Below are positions 15,228 to 16,697 of a stretch of 16,697 nucleotides of DNA, in pieces; the first letter of the stretch is position 1, and the number at the start of each line of letters is the position of its first letter. The notes beneath the pieces are model-generated. The model was not told the DNA's origin. It was given only the letters and a program-made list of their open reading frames with translations, and ran no database searches. The position numbers were made by a program, and so were the translations under genes. The stretch is from B4-G1 sp964393895 (GTDB lineage: Bacteria; Chloroflexota; Anaerolineae; B4-G1), in the NCBI GenBank assembly GCA_964393895.1, contig CAYMWP010000108.1:1-16697 (forward strand). Direction: 5' to 3'.

Positions 15228-16073
15228 CCACCTGCTTACCAGCGCATCCAGCGTTCCATCCATTTCCATATCCGCCAGCGCCTCGTTGATCGCTCGCAAG
15301 AGGCGCTGGTTTTCTTTGCGCACCGCCACCGCGTAAGGCTCCTCGACGACTGACTCCCCTATAACAACCAAACCCCAGGGGTTTTCTGAAACCCCTGGGG
15401 TTTCCCCAATCGCCATCAGCGCCGAGACATGATCCACCAGCGCAACGTCGGCCTCACCCGCCGCAACCGCCGCCAGCGCCTCAGCCGCCGTCTGGCAGGG
15501 CACGACCGTCAGATCAGGCACATTTTCCGCCCACTTGCGCGCCTCCACGTCCCCTCGTGTGCCAAACTCGACCGCCAACGTGCGCCCGCCCAGGTCAGCC
15601 ATTCCCTCAATGCCCCCCCCTTCATCCCCCCCGCTCGCGGGGGGGACAGAGGGGGGGCGTACCACCAGCACCTGTCCCGCATCAAAGTAGGAGGTCGAGT
15701 AGGCGAAATCGGCCATCCTGTCGGGATTGACGACCAGGGCGGAGATGATCACATCCACGCCCGACTGGCTGCGGTCGGCGCCCACCGCCAGCGCGTCGTA
15801 TAGACCGTCGTAGGGCAGGTTGGCGACGAACTGCACCTCGACGCCCAATCGCTGACCCAGCTCCCGCGCCAGGGCCACGTCGAACCCCACCAGCGCACCG
15901 TCGGCGGCGACGCTCTCGAAAGGCGGAAAGCTGGCGTCCATGCCCACACGCAGGGTTCCGGTCTCGAGTACGCGATTCCAGGTATCGTCGGGGCGGGCGC
16001 ACGTGGACAGGGCGATTAACAAAGAGCAATGACCAACGAACAATATCCAACGACGAATTCTAGTCCCGGTCAT
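15219..16073 (-). CDS. Amino acid-binding lipoprotein, second orphan copy, with in-frame palindromic inserts
   Basis: The 284-residue protein has a signal peptide with lipobox LSTC (C25) and one type 3 binding domain (about 33-284). The domain runs from TLRVGMDASFPPFE through GFDVALARELG and ends DGTLDALVSRWL. It is a distant relative of the tandem protein upstream and has no permease or ATPase of its own here. Two low-complexity insertions stand out: about residues 139-155 (Pro/Gly-rich) and 223-234 (ETPGVSENPWG). Each is encoded by perfect inverted repeats in the DNA. ATG 16073 is chosen, with AGGTGA 4 bases upstream; the longer frame to 16142 runs into the divergent promoter region. It may share the neighbouring transporter. 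Confidence 0.88.
15370..15403. repeat. Paired AAACCCCWGGGGTTT palindromes inside a coding sequence
   Basis: AAACCCCAGGGGTTT (15370-15384) and AAACCCCTGGGGTTT (15389-15403) are odd palindromes with 7-base arms and are exact reverse complements of each other, separated by TCTG. They encode roughly ETPGVSENPWGLV of the second binding protein. Confidence 0.85.
15612..15658. repeat. Nested poly-C/poly-G inverted repeat inside a coding sequence
   Basis: CCCCCCCGCTCGCGGGGGGG (15626-15645) is nested inside outer arms of C (15613-15620) and G (15651-15657). It encodes the Pro-rich then Gly-rich stretch at about residues 139-154 of the second binding protein. Confidence 0.8.
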
Positions 16074-16096
16074 TTTGTCACCTATTCCCTCAATTG

Positions 16097-16120
16097 TACT
16101 CGCTACGGGCGAGTATAGCA
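16097..16120 (-). promoter_or_regulatory. Second binding-protein promoter with 19-bp operator-like palindrome
   Basis: On the minus strand the extended -10 TGCTATACT (16120-16112) predicts a start near 16105; the -35 is poor. TACTCGC-TACGG-GCGAGTA (16097-16115) is a perfect 7-5-7 palindrome covering the -10 and start site, a classic repressor position. Confidence 0.6.
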
Positions 16121-16135
16121 AACAGAACGGCCATG

Positions 16136-16171
16136 TTGACACATTCTCTCTGGGGTGCTATAATCCTTAAT
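16136..16171 (+). promoter_or_regulatory. Fur-family gene promoter, exact sigma70 consensus
   Basis: TTGACA (16136-16141), 17 bases, then TATAAT (16159-16164) preceded by TGC: both hexamers match consensus exactly and the -10 is extended. The predicted start is near 16171. TCCTTA (16164-16169) and TAAGGA (16187-16192) form an inverted pair around the start site that could be an autoregulatory site. Confidence 0.75.
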
Positions 16172-16198
16172 GAAAATCTTTTCCAGTAAGGAGCTAGA

Positions 16199-16585
16199 GT
16201 GACAGAATGGGAGCAGAGCCTGACCGACGCCGGATGCCGCGTCACAGCGCCTCGGCGGGCAGTGATGCAGGTTTTGCAAGAGGCGCGCGTCCCGCTCCTG
16301 CCGCAGGACATCCTGACGCAGGGACGGCGAGAGCACGGTAAACTGGTGCTGGTCACCGTTTACCGGACGCTGGCGTTACTGGAGCAACTGAACCTGGTGC
16401 GCCGCGTCCATCGCAAAGACGGATGTCACGGCTACTTGCTCGCCTCGCCGGGTCACCGGCACGCGCTGATCTGTCAGGGTTGTGGCGAGATCGCGTGGGT
16501 CGAGGCAAAGACGGGCTACCAGGTGGCCGATCACCTGCTCCAGTTATTTGGCCTGTGCCCCGACTGTCGAGAAACGGAAACGTGA
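16199..16585 (+). CDS. Fur-family metalloregulator, short C-terminal domain
   Basis: The 128-residue protein has the Fur winged helix (about 1-75), with CRVTAPRRAVMQVL and the recognition-helix segment VTVYRTLALLEQLNLV (52-67). The metal-binding part contains GHRHALICQGCGEI with H86, H88, C92 and C95. It ends with LFGLCPDC (C120, C123), so the structural Zn(Cys)4 site is intact. Between C95 and C120 there are only 24 residues; about 12 residues usual for the dimerisation domain are missing. Which metal it senses (Fe, Zn, Mn or peroxide) cannot be decided. The GTG start has AAGGAG at 16188-16193, 5 bases away. It is divergent from the second binding-protein gene. Confidence 0.9.
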   Translation: MTEWEQSLTDAGCRVTAPRRAVMQVLQEARVPLLPQDILTQGRREHGKLVLVTVYRTLALLEQLNLVRRVHRKDGCHGYLLASPGHRHALICQGCGEIAWVEAKTGYQVADHLLQLFGLCPDCRETET

Positions 16586-16697
16586 TAGGGGAGAAGAGTT
16601 AAGGGATGATTCAATTACGGGCTGAAGCGATAAAGTCGCCTAGTAACTACTTCGACAATGTTACATTCGGCTCGTAGTCACGCACGGAGTGTAACGG
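16586..16697. repeat. Terminal noncoding stretch with repeat sequences
   Basis: GTTACATTC (16660-16668) and GAGTGTAAC (16687-16695) form a 9-bp stem with one G-U pair. AGTAACTACT (16642-16651) is identical to 13421-13430 in element B, so another repeat copy probably begins here and continues past the window. Confidence 0.45.

Noticed and set aside
16159..16192. Classical iron Fur box at the Fur-family promoter
   Set aside because: The sequence does not fit the GATAATGATAATCATTATC pattern well; only a loose TCCTTA/TAAGGA inverted pair is present.

Overview
The window looks like a piece of a bacterial chromosome, most likely from the Chloroflexota (Anaerolineae-like). It is GC-rich, uses GTG starts often, and carries dispersed short palindromic repeats. 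A run of 100 N at 12945-13044 marks it as a draft or metagenome scaffold. The lineage guess rests on the look of the RecA N-terminus, the V4R-domain protein and the repeat content; there is no rRNA gene to confirm it. No tRNA, rRNA, CRISPR array, transposase or phage gene was seen.

Layout. (1) 1-1195: the 5' end of recA (minus) is divergent from a tandem-GNAT acetyltransferase (plus) that ends at an intrinsic terminator. (2) 1258-3578: a V4R-domain protein is coupled to a membrane O-antigen ligase/polymerase-like protein with a C-terminal TPR region. (3) 3716-8031 (minus): a tight three-gene unit of acetyl-CoA acetyltransferase, 3-hydroxyacyl-CoA dehydrogenase and a membrane GAF/HisKA sensor kinase. 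(4) 8046-8416: a gene-free stretch with a small MITE-like element. (5) 8417-10773: a HIT-family hydrolase (minus) is divergent from a full-length eukaryote/thaumarchaeote-type topoisomerase IB (plus). (6) 10953-11708: a monofunctional biotin-protein ligase. (7) 11939-15227: a polar amino acid ABC importer (lipoprotein, permease, ATPase). Its binding protein is a tandem duplication interrupted by the assembly gap, and repeat elements sit between it and the permease gene. (8) 15219-16585: a second amino acid-binding lipoprotein (minus) is divergent from a short Fur-family regulator (plus), with a 19-bp palindrome at the lipoprotein promoter.

Several sigma70-type promoters with exact 17-bp spacing can be read directly. 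Two of them (GNAT and HIT genes) put the predicted transcript start almost at the start codon, so these mRNAs are probably leaderless.

The most unusual content is, first, the topoisomerase IB, which keeps all five catalytic residues of the eukaryotic enzyme and a long charged linker. Second, three families of short odd palindromes (seven-base arms around one central base) recur in opposite-orientation pairs, both between genes and inside a coding sequence where they add in-frame residues. Third, the ABC binding protein has a tandem domain duplication marked by synonymous divergence.
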